Source of the DNA: Medicago truncatula
Lineage: Eukaryota; Streptophyta; Magnoliopsida; Fabales; Fabaceae
Direction of reading: 5' to 3'
Assembly: GCF_003473485.1 (NCBI RefSeq)
Contig: NC_053047.1
Span: 7,951,001 to 8,015,000 of the forward strand
Length of the DNA: 64,000 bases
Shown one piece after another: positions 10,101 to 20,803 of the stretch. The notes beneath the pieces are model-generated. The model made no database searches. It saw only the letters and a program-made list of their open reading frames with translations, and was not told where the DNA came from. A program made the translations under genes and the position numbers. Each line of letters begins with the position of its first letter. Positions within the stretch are counted from its first letter, which is position 1.

Positions 10101-12453
10101 TAAATATACAGGAACCATAATTTAAATACAAGTATTTGTAGCTACCTTATTGATCGTAATTACATAGAATCAGGGCATAAGTACCCTATTTACATTATAT
10201 TTAACAATTGAAACATACAAATCAAGAGCAAAATTCACAGAAATCATTTCACTACTACAGCAACTAACAAGGCCATATTTGCACATACAGTTTATAGAAA
10301 TAACAAACACTGACCCGAAGCATGCCTAAGAACAACGACAGCAGCGGCTACTGTATATAGCAACACTCAAAAACCAAACTACCAAAGTCAACCACATTAA
10401 CATCATTTAACAATTAACTACACAAACCAATCTACATTTCACAATCCGAACTTAAAAACATTCCTAAAATAGAAAAATAAAAATCCACTTTCAACACTAA
10501 TAACCATAATAACTATTAGTATCAGTATCAGCATCTATGAAGCACTAACACAGACACGTAGACGCTGATAATGATTGAGAAAATAGAAGTGATTGAATGA
10601 AACCACATAGGCTGGTTTCAAGGATTCACAGTTTCCCTATTTATCGTAATTACATAGAATCAGCACATATTACCCTATGTACAGTATATTTAGCCATTGA
10701 AACACATAAATCTAGTGCAAAATAATTCAACGAAATAATTTCACTACCACAGCAATCCACAACATATGCGCATAGATTCAAGTGATAACAAACACTAACC
10801 CCAAAGCATGCCTAAGCAGAACAACACATCAAGTGGGCTTAAAGAATATGCCAATAACCAACATTTTTTCGGATAAGCAAATGTTAGTGGGTTATGTTAG
10901 TTTCCAGGATGTGAACCCTGGATATCCTGGTTAGTACTTCTTCGGTGTCCCTCAGCTTACCAACCACCAAGCTGCCTGCTTGGGACAATATAAAGTCAAC
11001 CACGTTATCACTACACATTTAACCTCCAAAACTAATCTACCGAAGTCAACGACATTAACATCACTTCACATTTCACCATACAAACTAATCTACAATTCAC
11101 AACCCAAATTAAAAACATTCCTAAAAACACAACAAAAAAAGTTCACTTTCAACAATAATTATTATTAGTATTAGTATTAACATCTAATAAACACTGATAC
11201 ATACATGGACGTCAGATAGAACACTGACTCATATATGGACATTAGATACAACACTGGCACATAGACACCAATAATAACAAACAAAAAAGTACAGGTGAAT
11301 GTGCATAAATCACACATGCCGGACACACCTTCAATCTGAAGAATATAAAGTCAACCACATTAATTTTGGACACACCTTCAATTGTAAATGCGTATCTTTT
11401 ATCAGTTGAAGACAATATCATGGAGAATATAAAGTCAACCGCATTAAAATTACTTCACATTTAACCACACAAACCAATCTACCAAAGTCAACCGCATTAA
11501 CAACGCTTTGCATTTTACCACACAAACCAATTTACCAAATTCACATTAACATCACTTAAAATTTAACCACTGACACGTGTATGGACACTAGATACAACAC
11601 TGACAACTGGACGCCGATAATAACAAACAAAAAAGATATAATTGATTGAGCAGTCTGACACACATTCAATCTGAAGTGACTATACTAAAAAAATTTGCAT
11701 TTGAACAAGGTTTTTAGCAGTTACCAGTTCTAGGGTGTCCCACTCATAGAAGGAACTTCAAAAGTAGGTGCCAAATATCACATTAACACAAACCAATCTA
11801 CCAAAGTCAATCACATTAAAATTAACATCACTTCACATTTAACCACCCAAACCAATCTACGAAAGTCAACCACATTAATATCACTTTACATATAACCACA
11901 CAAACCAATCTACATTTCACAATCCAAATTCAAAAACATTCCTAAAAAATCAAAACAAAAAACACAATTTCAACACTAATAACAAACTATTAGTATTAGC
12001 ATCAACATCTACGAAACGACACAAACATAGACACCAGACACAACACTGACACCTAGACACAGATAATAAATGAACAAAACAAAAGTGATTGAGTGTAACT
12101 ACACTTGTCAGACACCGAACATGTTTTCAATCTAAATTATCATAAGTATTAATATCTTACCAATCACCAGTTTTGGGATGTCTACTCATAGAAGGAACTT
12201 GAAAAGTAGGAGCCAAATGCATCCCTTTATAATTCTTCTTCTCTTCATCAGTACAACTAAGAAGCCTTGTAATAGGACCAGGTTGTTTAGCTTTCCTATA
12301 ACTATTCATCAAACCAACAGTTTGCCAATCAAAGTAATTCTGACATTCAACAGAAAACAGTGTGTGTACCTTCCATGATACCTTCTTTGCCCCTTTTGTG
12401 ACATCAATATGACCCATCATTATTATCATCATCAAAATCCAAACTTTTTTCAT
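4139..12453 (-). CDS. SERGT1: Peptidyl serine alpha-galactosyltransferase, eight exons
   Basis: Members of this family add alpha-galactose to serine in extensin-type cell-wall proteins, in the ER/Golgi. Exons (minus strand): 12453-12161, 9574-9404, 8781-8538, 8417-8217, 8063-7585, 6992-6828, 6469-6226, 4828-4139. All have GT/AG borders and consistent phases, giving 828 residues, close to Arabidopsis SERGT1. The N-terminus is a hydrophobic signal or anchor (MKKVWILMMIIMMG). Two glycosyltransferase halves follow, starting near residues 24 and 360. Each has an FDWQTVG motif, SMSRHP.TGDW, an LDADMI motif (acidic pairs 128/130 and 491/493), GDIYxxGWISEMYGYSFGAAE and YPGYVP. One transmembrane helix lies near residues 768-789, followed by an Arg-rich tail. 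Intron 1 is 2.6 kb. No frameshift or stop was found, so I expect it to be functional. The start ATG at 12453 is the only one that gives the signal sequence. Confidence 0.92.
5160..5802. mobile_element. Terminal-inverted-repeat element in the last intron of SERGT1
   Basis: The ends are inverted copies of about 40 bp: 5160-5200 and 5768-5802. They share the core TAGCGCTGGT and then GAGAGATTTTCACAGG. The body is less AT-rich than the rest of the intron. On the minus strand it carries open stretches (5666-5382 and 5331-5134) that read like one broken protein, with FGNTTIPSSRDIM and GKDIWWNFPSEIQP, which I do not recognise. I could not settle the target duplication; CCTCTC occurs near both ends. 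It is probably a non-autonomous element carrying a coding fragment. Confidence 0.6.
6598..6772. mobile_element. hAT-type MITE in SERGT1 intron 6
   Basis: This 175-bp element starts CAGTGTTGTCAA and ends TTAACAACACTG. It is flanked by an 8-bp target duplication with one mismatch, ATTTAAAT at 6590-6597 and GTTTAAAT at 6773-6780. The CAG-type ends and the 8-bp duplication fit the hAT superfamily. Confidence 0.7.
9575..12160. repeat. SERGT1 intron 1: degenerate array of long repeats and GTGTC-rich elements
   Basis: The intron is built from at least three diverged copies of one unit. The unit reads approximately AACCACATTAACATCACTT, then CACAAACCAATCTAC, then a TATTAGTAT-rich stretch. Good copies lie around 10388-10600, 10993-11230 and 11812-12120. 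Interleaved are stretches rich in GACAC and ACACTGAC, at about 9930-10020, 10545-10620, 11195-11280, 11570-11680 and 12020-12118. They resemble a GTGTC-rich dispersed repeat also seen near 24560-24670. The short frame at 10980-11168 lies in one unit and is not a gene. Confidence 0.6.
11723..11776 (-). pseudogene. Broken duplicate of the 3' end of SERGT1 exon 1, inside intron 1
   Basis: This 54-bp stretch matches 12166-12218 in exon 1, including the codons for APTF.VPSMS. A base insertion and an in-frame TAG after the SMSGTP equivalent destroy the frame, and the GATTG just before the donor is lost. It lies in the repeated part of intron 1, so it was probably carried by the same tandem duplication. 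Confidence 0.75.
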
Positions 12454-13092
12454 TGTAGCTTGATTTCAAGGTTAGATATGAAATGGGTTGGATTCAAATG
12501 TGAGAAGTTTGGTTCTTGTGTGTTTGATCTACATCGACATGCATATGAAGTTTTTGTGTTGTTAAGTCAATATTTGGGGGGTTTTGTGAAATTAATAATT
12601 AATGATATATAGTTATATTAAATGAAATAATAATGATGAATATGAAGTTTAATAATTTAATGATTGAAATTACTATGATCTGAATCTGGAAAGTGGAAGT
12701 GTAGTTGGTAATGGTAGTGTCGTGTATTTGTATTATTCGTGTTTCATCTTCAACGCTTTGAAATATTTTAATTTAATTTTTCTGTGTATTAATTAATCCA
12801 CGATTTTCTTACCTGATAATTTGGAATTCGGCAAAAAATAAATAGTTATATTTTGTTTTGGTGTAAAATATATTGTACAATATTCTTTCCATAGTTGTAG
12901 ATTGTTTTTCTATTGTTGTGGATTAATTCTATTTTAACGAGATTTAACTATTTTTTTAATTGATAATTTAAATAAAAATAATAAACTTGATAAAATAATT
13001 TATATGAAGGAGTTAAATTGGAAATGAATTCTACCAAAAAAAAAAAAAAAATGGAAATGAATAATTCAACTTAAAATGGTGTATTCTTTTCA
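12454..13092 (-). other. 5' flank of SERGT1
   Basis: This AT-rich region upstream of the SERGT1 start should hold its promoter and leader. The short open frame at 12409-12612 on the plus strand overlaps exon 1 and is not convincing. I see no clear TATA box that I would place. Confidence 0.35.
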
Positions 13093-13350
13093 CAGGTGTA
13101 GGAACGAACCTAACTATCATTCTTACAAACAACAAATTAAAACATGACACGTCATTGTTTTTTTTTCTTTTAACCATGATTGGTGGTGGTGAATACTAAC
13201 TGCAAATAATGGTTGAGAGAGAGGAGGAGCAATTATTTTTTATTTCTTAAATTATTTCCTAATTATTTTTTAAAAAAACAATGACGTGTCATGTTTTAAT
13301 TTGTTGTTTGTAAGAATGATATGTTAGGTTCATTCCTACACAAGAATTTC
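13093..13350. mobile_element. Foldback MITE, probably Mutator type
   Basis: About 70 bp at the left (from GTGTAGGAACGAACC at 13097) is repeated almost perfectly in inverted form at the right end (to 13345). Both arms contain AAAACATGACACGTCATTG. An 11-bp direct repeat, TATTCTTTTCA, flanks the element at 13082-13092 and 13351-13361. The left arm lacks about 9 terminal bases present on the right. The long arms and 9-11-bp duplication suggest a Mutator-like element. Confidence 0.75.
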
Positions 13351-13361
13351 TATTCTTTTCA

Positions 13362-15415
13362 TATATTGTTCAATATTGTTACTATTGATTTTTTTTGAAG
13401 GAGTTTCTATTGTTGTTGATTGTTATTCCTTTTGTTGTGAATTGTTTATATTTTAATGGATTTTACTTCAATATAGTATTTATTTTTGTTGGTAGAACCT
13501 CTATCGAATTTCTGCCATAATGATTCAGCATCCTCATATTTGTAAAAGGGTCACATTGTGGATAACTTAAGAATTTGGATGGTTGTTCTTTTGATATTGT
13601 TTACATGTTATGTAATTTAATCAAGAGACAATATGATCCCTAACTATAACCGAAAAGAGATAAGTTTATATATGATCTAAATCCATAGGTTGTATCTTCT
13701 TACTCATTTACGTGAACATCTCCATTTAAGCATTTTATAATTTGTAATTTTGTCAAAATTAAAAAAAAAAAGTTTTATATCTTTTAAAGTAAAATAATTT
13801 GATTCATTCAAAAGCAAAAATAATACAATTGATATCAAGAGTCGAGACATTGCTCACACCCATATTTTGAAATCTGGACTAACGATGAAGATAGCCATAT
13901 ACATCCTAATGATAAATATATAAAGTTCGGAAAGCAAATAGACGATAATACTCCAAAAACAAAATCCTAACAACCAAACTAATTTCTTTCACCTATGGTT
14001 GAAGATCACAAACTTGTGAGATCCATAGTCTTTGATGTTATCCAGCTCCAGGAAAAAAAATTGTGTTGTTGTTCACTCATATTGACTATAATTGGTCTCT
14101 GGGATGACCAATATAACCATATGTTGAAAAGTCATATGTGAGGTTGGGAGGATGTTGAAATTCATGATAGTCGCCATGAATTCCTTACTCACGATAAAGT
14201 AACGATAAGATGAATCCTTCAATGGCGTATCAACAAACACATGACATGCTGACTTGGAATAAACCAGCAATAACAGAAAGCAAACAAATAATAAATAAAA
14301 CAACAAATAACCAAAAACATGAAGCCAACACAAACTCTAAAAATAATGATGAGGAATCCCAAATAAAACTTTTCCATGGTGGCTTTCGAGGAGAGCGTTT
14401 AGGGATAAATTCAGTAGTTAATTCGTGACCCCGGGGTGGTTTAGGGTGTGGGCGCACAACCGATGAAGAAATTCATACCAATCCTATCATAGAACTTATA
14501 GTGGGAGACAAAAGGAGCAGAGACTTCCAGGTAGAAAGTAGACATCACTTGGCAATGCCACAAGACCGTGGGTTTGATGTTATCAATTTGAGATTTTGAT
14601 ATGTGCTTGTTGATGTGACTTTATGAGGATGGATCCAACAAAGGCGAAGAACTTCAATGACAGAAGAGTAAAGGGTCGTCGTGGTGGTTGTATGTAGAAA
14701 ATTAAAGAAGTGCTTTGGCCATGAGAATGGACAACGGTTAACGAGGGGTGAAACGAAAACATGGGTGACGACACATTCGGAAGGATTAGTTAACGAGATT
14801 TGGGCTTCACACTTCCTTTGAAACAAGCACAAATTGACATAGGGGGAGGAAACAACACGACCATGGTGACACAAAATTCATGTCGATTGAGGAAATTTGA
14901 CACCGAACTTAAGAGAACGAAAGCTATGAAAAAAGAACACCTTAAGGAAGAAGATCCAAACAAATCAATCACACGGGCGAACATGAGAACACCAACAAGG
15001 AAAAATTGAGGGCATATACACTGATTGCTATACTAGAGCTAAACCCTAGAAGAGCGGCACACTGATGTTTCCGCATCAAAACTATTATACTTTATTAGGA
15101 TAAAATTATTTTACACATATTTATAATGATATATTATCTCGTTAATAAATAATATGAAAACATATTAGTTGTCTTATTTTTCAATTGACGTCACGACACA
15201 TATGCATGTGTAATTTTTTTTAAACAGGCAAAACTGATATATACTTTTCTTTTAAATAACAATCTCTTGAGCACAAGATATATCAAAGAGACAACAAAGA
15301 ATTTACAAAATCAGCACCTTAATGCAGATACAAATCAGTCGATGCCCAAACATACAAGCATGTGTAAAATAATTGCATTAATCTTATAATAATTATTATA
15401 AAATCTTATACAATG
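13362..15415. other. Intergenic stretch, no gene recognised
   Basis: Short open frames occur on both strands around 14073-15009, in a stretch with higher GC than its surroundings. One minus-strand frame (14457-14230) predicts a proline- and arginine-rich start followed by a hydrophobic segment. I recognise none of them, and they have no family motif or splice context. The stretch may be an old transposon body. Confidence 0.35.
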
Positions 15416-15424
15416 AAATCTTAT

Positions 15425-15801
15425 TGGACAATAGTCATTTTGATCTCTGAATGTGTAAGATGTCGTGACAATAGTCCCTCAATGTATCAAAATTTGAAAA
15501 TAGTTTATGAATGTACAATTTATTAGTCAAAATAGTCTTTGACGCTAATAATCCATAAATACTTATAATAACTCTTTTCATATAAAGACTAAAATAACAA
15601 TAATCAAATATTAATAAGGACTGATATGAAAACAAATAAATATATTGAAAAAATAATATGACAATATTAATAAAATATTTTAATTATAAAAACTATTCTG
15701 ATTAACGAAATATAATAAAATCAATGATTATTTTTAAATTTCGATACATTGAATAGTTATTGTGGATATTGTAATAAATTGAGGGATTAAAATATTATCC
15801 C
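15425..15801. mobile_element. MITE with 9-bp target duplication
   Basis: The first 78 bases (containing AATAGTCCCTCAATGTATC near 15471-15489) are repeated in inverted form at about 15727-15801. A perfect 9-bp duplication, AAATCTTAT, lies at 15416-15424 and 15802-15810. Its length of 377 bp and the 9-bp duplication fit a non-autonomous Mutator-like element. Confidence 0.75.
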
Positions 15802-16204
15802 AAATCTTATAGTATTTATTTACCCATAAATGTGATAGATATTGTTTTATTTTTGGGTCAGTACAGTTTGAACGTTTAAAAAACCACATGAGCATGCTAT
15901 TACCCAATGAACAAAGAGGAAACCTACGTTGCAATTAAGAGAATGTCAGGAATAGCTTTTATTTTCTCCTTGAAACAAACACTTATCACTCTAATCCTTT
16001 TCAATCAGATTCTGGTGGCAATTCACTTCTCACTTCTCTCTTCTCTTTACATAAAACTTTTCAGTTCTCATCTCTCTCCATAACATTGCCTTTTCCTTTG
16101 TGAGGTAAGCAAGCTTCACTTCATCTTTGGAGTTAACTTATTTTCAGTTCTTCAATTTGAATCTTTGCATGTATATGCTGAGTTCATTTCGTATAAGCTC
16201 TTTG

Positions 16205-16920
16205 GTTAAGCTGTTTTTGTTGAAATGTCATTTAAGCTGTTTTTGAACAAGCACTTTTTAATCTTGCCATTTAAGCTGTTTTTTCGTTTTTTTTGTGTGC
16301 TGTTTTTGATGAAATATGCATGTTATACGAATTTAAGCCGTTTTTGTTGAAATATCATTTAAGCTGTTTTTGAAGAAGCACTTTTTAGGGGCCGTTTTTT
16401 TAGATTTAAAAAAAATAGATTTTTCATTGTATTTCTAAAAATGGATTTTTTTAGAAATTTACTCAAAAATAGTAGAAGTAATTTCAAACTCATTTAGCAT
16501 AAGTTATAAATGAGATTTTGACATTCACTAACTTAAATATTCATCGTTAGAGATTTTACATAATAAAATCACATATTTTTTCAAAGTGACATCTTTCAAA
16601 AATGATTTTTATGAAAAGCTATTTGAAACTGTTTTTTTTTTTTTAGAGATTTTTTCAAAATTTTAGTATAAAAAAGAATTATAACAAAATGATGAAATAC
16701 TTAGACTTACATTTTAAGATAAACTATTCAAACGGATTTTTCATTCGAAACTTTCCTTAAAAATTCTTTGTTAAAAAAATTGTAGCAAAAAGATATTACA
16801 CTATAAAAATCTATTTTAAAACAAACAGGCCCTTAATCGTGCTATTTAAGCGGTTTTTCGTTTTTTTTTTAATGCTGTTTTTGTAGAAATATGCATGTAA
16901 TACGAATTTAAGCTGTTTTT
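16205..16920 (+). repeat. Tandem duplication of about 120 bp within the leader intron
   Basis: Copy one spans about 16209-16331. Copy two starts at about 16332 and is interrupted by the MITE at 16388-16832, then continues to about 16905. Both read ATTTAAGCTGTTTTTG, AGCACTTTTTA, a poly-T run and AAATATGCATGT.ATACGAA. The undisrupted copy shows what the MITE target looked like before insertion. Confidence 0.7.
16388..16832. mobile_element. Tourist-like MITE (PIF/Harbinger type)
   Basis: The element begins GGGGCCGTTTTT and ends AAACAAACAGGCCC. It is flanked by the trinucleotide TTA at 16385-16387 and 16833-16835. The neighbouring tandem copy has a single TTTTTAATC at the same site, which supports a 3-bp target duplication. 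GGG/CCC ends and TTA duplication fit the Tourist group. Confidence 0.7.
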
Positions 16921-17635
16921 TTTTTCCTTTTTGCACAAACTCTCTTATGGGTGGACTACCATAGTGGCTCGATAACGAGTATGTTTGGATCAATCGTTTT
17001 AATTTTGTTTTACTCTATTGCATTGAAAGTGAGAATTGTTTTAAGTTCTATTTGTTGTCTGAGTTGTTTGATTGTGTTTGTTACTGGAATATGATAGCAT
17101 TACTAAGGAGCTTGTGAGATTCTAATTGTGATCATATATTTGGTGCCACCACTATTATCAATTCTTTATCATAGACACGAGTTTCTGCTTTTTTTGTGGT
17201 TTTGCCCACCCTTCTGTTTTTTCGAACATAATTGCTTCTGTATTAACACCTTTTGACTTATACTTTTGTAACAAACACTTTCCACATTATGTTTTGGCTA
17301 GTTGAAACAAAAATTAATAATGTTTTGGCTTCATTGAGCTGTTTGGTTGATGTCCTTCCCTGAAATGAAATATCTTTAATGGCCTCTCTGTTGCTTCCTG
17401 ATCTGTGCCTTAGTTTTGTGCGCTTGTGCTAGTTTCGCTGATTTCTATTGGTTTAACCTTCTGTCTCACTGAAATTTATGGTTTGTAGGTTCACTAATGG
17501 TTATTTTCTTTCGCACAATTATGCTTTTTTCCAACTTTTTTGAAGCCAAGCTTTCTTTCTAGTAGTTCATTATTTTTATGGTTATTTCATATTATGCTTG
17601 TTTTCATATCACTGCAGAATTAGGCCAAGTAAAAC

Positions 17636-19709
17636 ATGGAGTCTGGTTTGAGTACCACAGGAAAGAAAAAGCATGATACTGAAGACGTACTCCACAGCAA
17701 GCTATCTGAACCACAGCTTATAAGTCACATTTTATCTTTTCTGCCAACAACAGATGCAGTTAGGACTTCTGTTTTGTCAAAGAAATGGTTAAATAACTGG
17801 ACATCTGTCACCAAGCTACACTTTGATGACAGTCTCTTCAAATATTTACTTCGAAAATGCACTCACTGCGCAGATTATATTCCCTCTGTTTCCTATGTCT
17901 GTGATAAGGTTATTTTTCTATTCTTCCTCTTGTTACGTTATTTCATTGTAAACCTTTTTTAATATTATTATCGACAAACTTTAGTTTTTTTTTTTGTTTC
18001 GAAAATGTTAGTTATCGGTAAATTAATTAATGATTATGTTAGTTTTTGTGCAGTAAATGAGCATTTAAATCCTGTTGAGTTTTTTAATTATTTGAATTTA
18101 CAGACTAGCTTATTAGTCTCTTAAATTAAAGAAATGTCAATGAACTTGGCTTCTTGCCTTCTTATACTAGAATATTTTCTTTAGTAAATATATATTTCAA
18201 AACCGCCGCAAAATGAAAGATCTACATATCGACTTGAATAATGTCTTGCTGCATCGAGAGATACCTAGAACCTTTAATATTGCGGAGACAATTGAATTTC
18301 TTTTACTGAACTTGTTCAATATAAGGGATTAAACTGTTATTTCGTAAAATTGAGATACTAAATTGCCAACCCTTACAACAATATGGACTGAATTACTCAT
18401 TTAGTATTTTTGTCTGTCTGCATGAGCCTTATTTGACAGTAAATGAACACACTTTGGTTTTAGGTGGGCTTTGCTGGTTTTGCTCTGTGTCAGAGGTGTT
18501 CTGTTTCACAGGATGCACTCTACAATGGTGGAAATAGTTTGAGCTTTTCAGATTTGAGGGAAGTGAGGTTTGATCGCAAGAAATTTGAGAAGTACTTTGA
18601 AAACTTTGTATACAAGGCACTTCTTTTTACTAATAACAATAGTTCAGCTTCAAGAATGTTGGAAAAGTTTTCTTTTGTGATCCATTATAGGCACGATATT
18701 GCTGATCTCAATATATGGATCTCTTCCATCTTGAACAGGGGAGTGAAAAGTCTAAAGATTGTTGTTTCATCTGTTGATCTACTAAAATTTTCTGCTAGCA
18801 CATCCAATTATCTTTTAAATTCCACACTTCTGGAAGAATTGGAATTGGTGCTTAGGATGTTCACTGTCATCGAAGCTCCTAGAAATTTTGTTCGTTTTGG
18901 TCACCTGAAACATCTGAAGCTGTCTGGTATCAGTTTTGTCATTGGCACTTCCTCTGATTATCTTACACTTAGCTTACCAGTTCTCAGAGTTTGAGATCAA
19001 GAACTGCAATTGGTCAAGTGGAAAGGATGTTATTGTAGAAGCTTCTCTGCTCGAAAGTATTTTGATACAAGAAGAATATGTGGACATTGACGACCTACAA
19101 GGCCAATCAATCAAATTTAATGCTTTGTATCTCAAAGAATTTAGTTACTGTGGTTATGGTATATCACAACAAATTTACTTGTCAGGTTGTGGTTTTCGGT
19201 CTTATGCTTCTGTCAAAATCATTTTAAACTCGTGTGAGAACATCGCAACATGCTTTGCTTTTCAACTTTTCCAGCATTTCCATCAAGTGAATTGTATCAA
19301 ACTTGAAGGGTCAAAGGTAGGCATATTGTCTAACTTTTAATAACACTAAATTTGTAATGTCAAATATTGAATTCGTTATAACTTGTTATTGATTTTAGTT
19401 AATAGAAAATACATACATATGTTGATCTTTTCTTTTCTATTCATTAATTGTTACAAAAGTTATGGCATGTATATTATTCATAAGTTTGTTATTTATGGAG
19501 ATGAAAGATTTATTCTTCTGTCGCAATACAAAATAATTTTCTTTATGTCATCTAGGTCCTGACACAATCAAAAGTTGTGTATCCTGTATCTGTATCTGCT
19601 CTGACCTGAACTGGCAAATTTGAGCCATTTGGAGCTTGGCTTTGTTAGCATTGAAGTTATTTTAAGCCTACTTCAAAGGTCTCCAGTTCTCAAAACACTA
19701 GTTCTCAAG
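17636..19709 (+). pseudogene. F-box/LRR gene copy with two frameshifts and no last exon
   Basis: F-box proteins of this type recruit targets to SCF ubiquitin ligases. Exon 1 (17636-17908) encodes an F-box (LSEPQLISHILSFLPTTDAV, then SVLSKKW). Exon 2 (18464-19316) encodes the leucine-rich part, for example LEELELVLRMF and GHLKHLKL. Compared with the intact copy at 25.7 kb, exon 2 lacks 2 bases near 18989: the expected AGAAAGTTT reads AGAGTTT, and a stop follows. Exon 3 (19556-19709) carries 7 extra bases, a second frameshift. The FBD-like last exon is missing; an unrelated fragment follows. Donor and acceptor sites are kept. A truncated protein of about 268 residues could still be made. Sequencing error at both sites is a less likely explanation. 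Confidence 0.8.
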
Positions 19710-19813
19710 GTTAGTATTTAATAAATGGAAGTAGTAACTTAACTATGTGCGCTCTATATTCTTAGAAGTTGCATATTTGTCGAGTCTTATTTTCCTTTAT
19801 TGTGACTACTTAT

Positions 19814-20128
19814 AGGCTTTCACTAACCGAGAGACACCTTCAAGTTCTGAATTTAATTCAAAAGGCGGCAAAAAGGAAGGTGAAGGCAAAAGTAAATGCA
19901 AGTGCGACTGAAACATCTTCTAAGGTCGTGCATGATACAATGGATAAAAGAGTGGTAGCCATGGAAAAACTCGCACACCTTATGGAGGAAGAAAACATTT
20001 TAAAGAAGGAGGAGATGGAGTTTAAGGCAATGTAAGTCATCATGTCAGACACGTCCACGTTGAATGAGAGTCAACATCAAGTTCATGAAAAATATTGTAA
20101 TAAGCTCAAAGAAAAGTATGGATTTTAG
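19814..20128 (+). pseudogene. Fragment resembling a NAM-associated C-terminal domain
   Basis: The frame reads a lysine/alanine-rich stretch, then DKRVVAMEKLAHLMEEEN, LKKEEMEFKAM, a TAA stop at 20033, and in the same frame MSDTSTLNESQHQVHEKYC up to a natural-looking stop at 20126-20128. The charged coiled coil followed by MSDTS-type tail resembles the C-terminal part of plant proteins with a NAM-associated domain (often annotated glutathione S-transferase T3-like). The N-terminal half is absent. The TAA sits where a sense codon is expected. A weak AG acceptor lies just before. The family match is from memory and moderate. Confidence 0.5.
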
Positions 20129-20165
20129 TTAAGATGAAATGTTGTAGTACTATTAAAATTTAATA

Positions 20166-20369
20166 GGCTTAAATATGTAAAAGGTCCCAGTAAGTTCGCG
20201 CATTTTTGGTTTTTGTCCCTGTAAGATTTTTTTTCTTTCTAAAATAAACCTTTTATCTTCTTAAACTTTTGGAAAGGTCCTTGCTGTCAGCTTCTGTTAA
20301 CAAAAACGCCATTGTGGCTAACAGAGCACAGGTGGCAGACAATGAGTTGGCATATTTGATGAGGTGGCA
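20166..20369 (+). repeat. Left terminal inverted repeat of the Mutator-like element
   Basis: It pairs with 23513-23713. Both contain AACAAAAACGCCATTGTGGC and CAGGTGGCAGACAATGAG. A few mismatches and small gaps separate the arms, so the insertion is fairly recent but not brand new. Confidence 0.93.
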
Positions 20370-20803
20370 GCAAGTTAACTTTCCCCCCTTTATAAAGCAA
20401 AAATCACAACTCTTTTCATTTTCGTCCCTGTCTTTTAGGGTTTGCTCCAAAATAGAAACAGTTTCCTGTGGCATTCGAAGCGGTTCCGGTGGGTGATAAA
20501 CTGAGAGAACGACGGCGAAACACAACCATTTCAATTGCGAAGGTGATACGAAGGTGATCGACGACATTAAACGGTAGAAAAGCGGTTTCAGGTGTGTTCT
20601 TAGCTTTGAAGGTAGACGAAACGTTTGCATACTCTGTTTTAAATTTTGTTTTTGTCTAATGTTCTATTAATCTGATATAGTTGAATGGTTGTTGAGTTGT
20701 ATTGTTTGTAGTTGTGATTTTTGTGTTGTCGTCGTCTGTGTTTGTGTTGGGGATGAAATTGTTAGGTTATTAAGTACTTAAGTTTTTTAAAAAATTTACA
20801 GGG

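Larger units (their letters stand above)
15960..17617 (+). other. Probable leader exon and leader intron of the first F-box copy
   Basis: A CT-rich stretch ends at 16104 with a good donor (GAG then GTAAGC). The next strong acceptor, ACTGCAG at 17611-17617, precedes the ATG at 17636 by 18 bases. This suggests an untranslated first exon and a 1.5-kb intron. The intact copy at 25.7 kb has a similar sequence just before its ATG. This is inference from splice signals only. Confidence 0.45.

Noticed and set aside
14073-15009. Cluster of overlapping frames on both strands
   Set aside because: No recognised domain, mutual overlap, and no splice context. Left as unrecognised, possibly transposon-derived.
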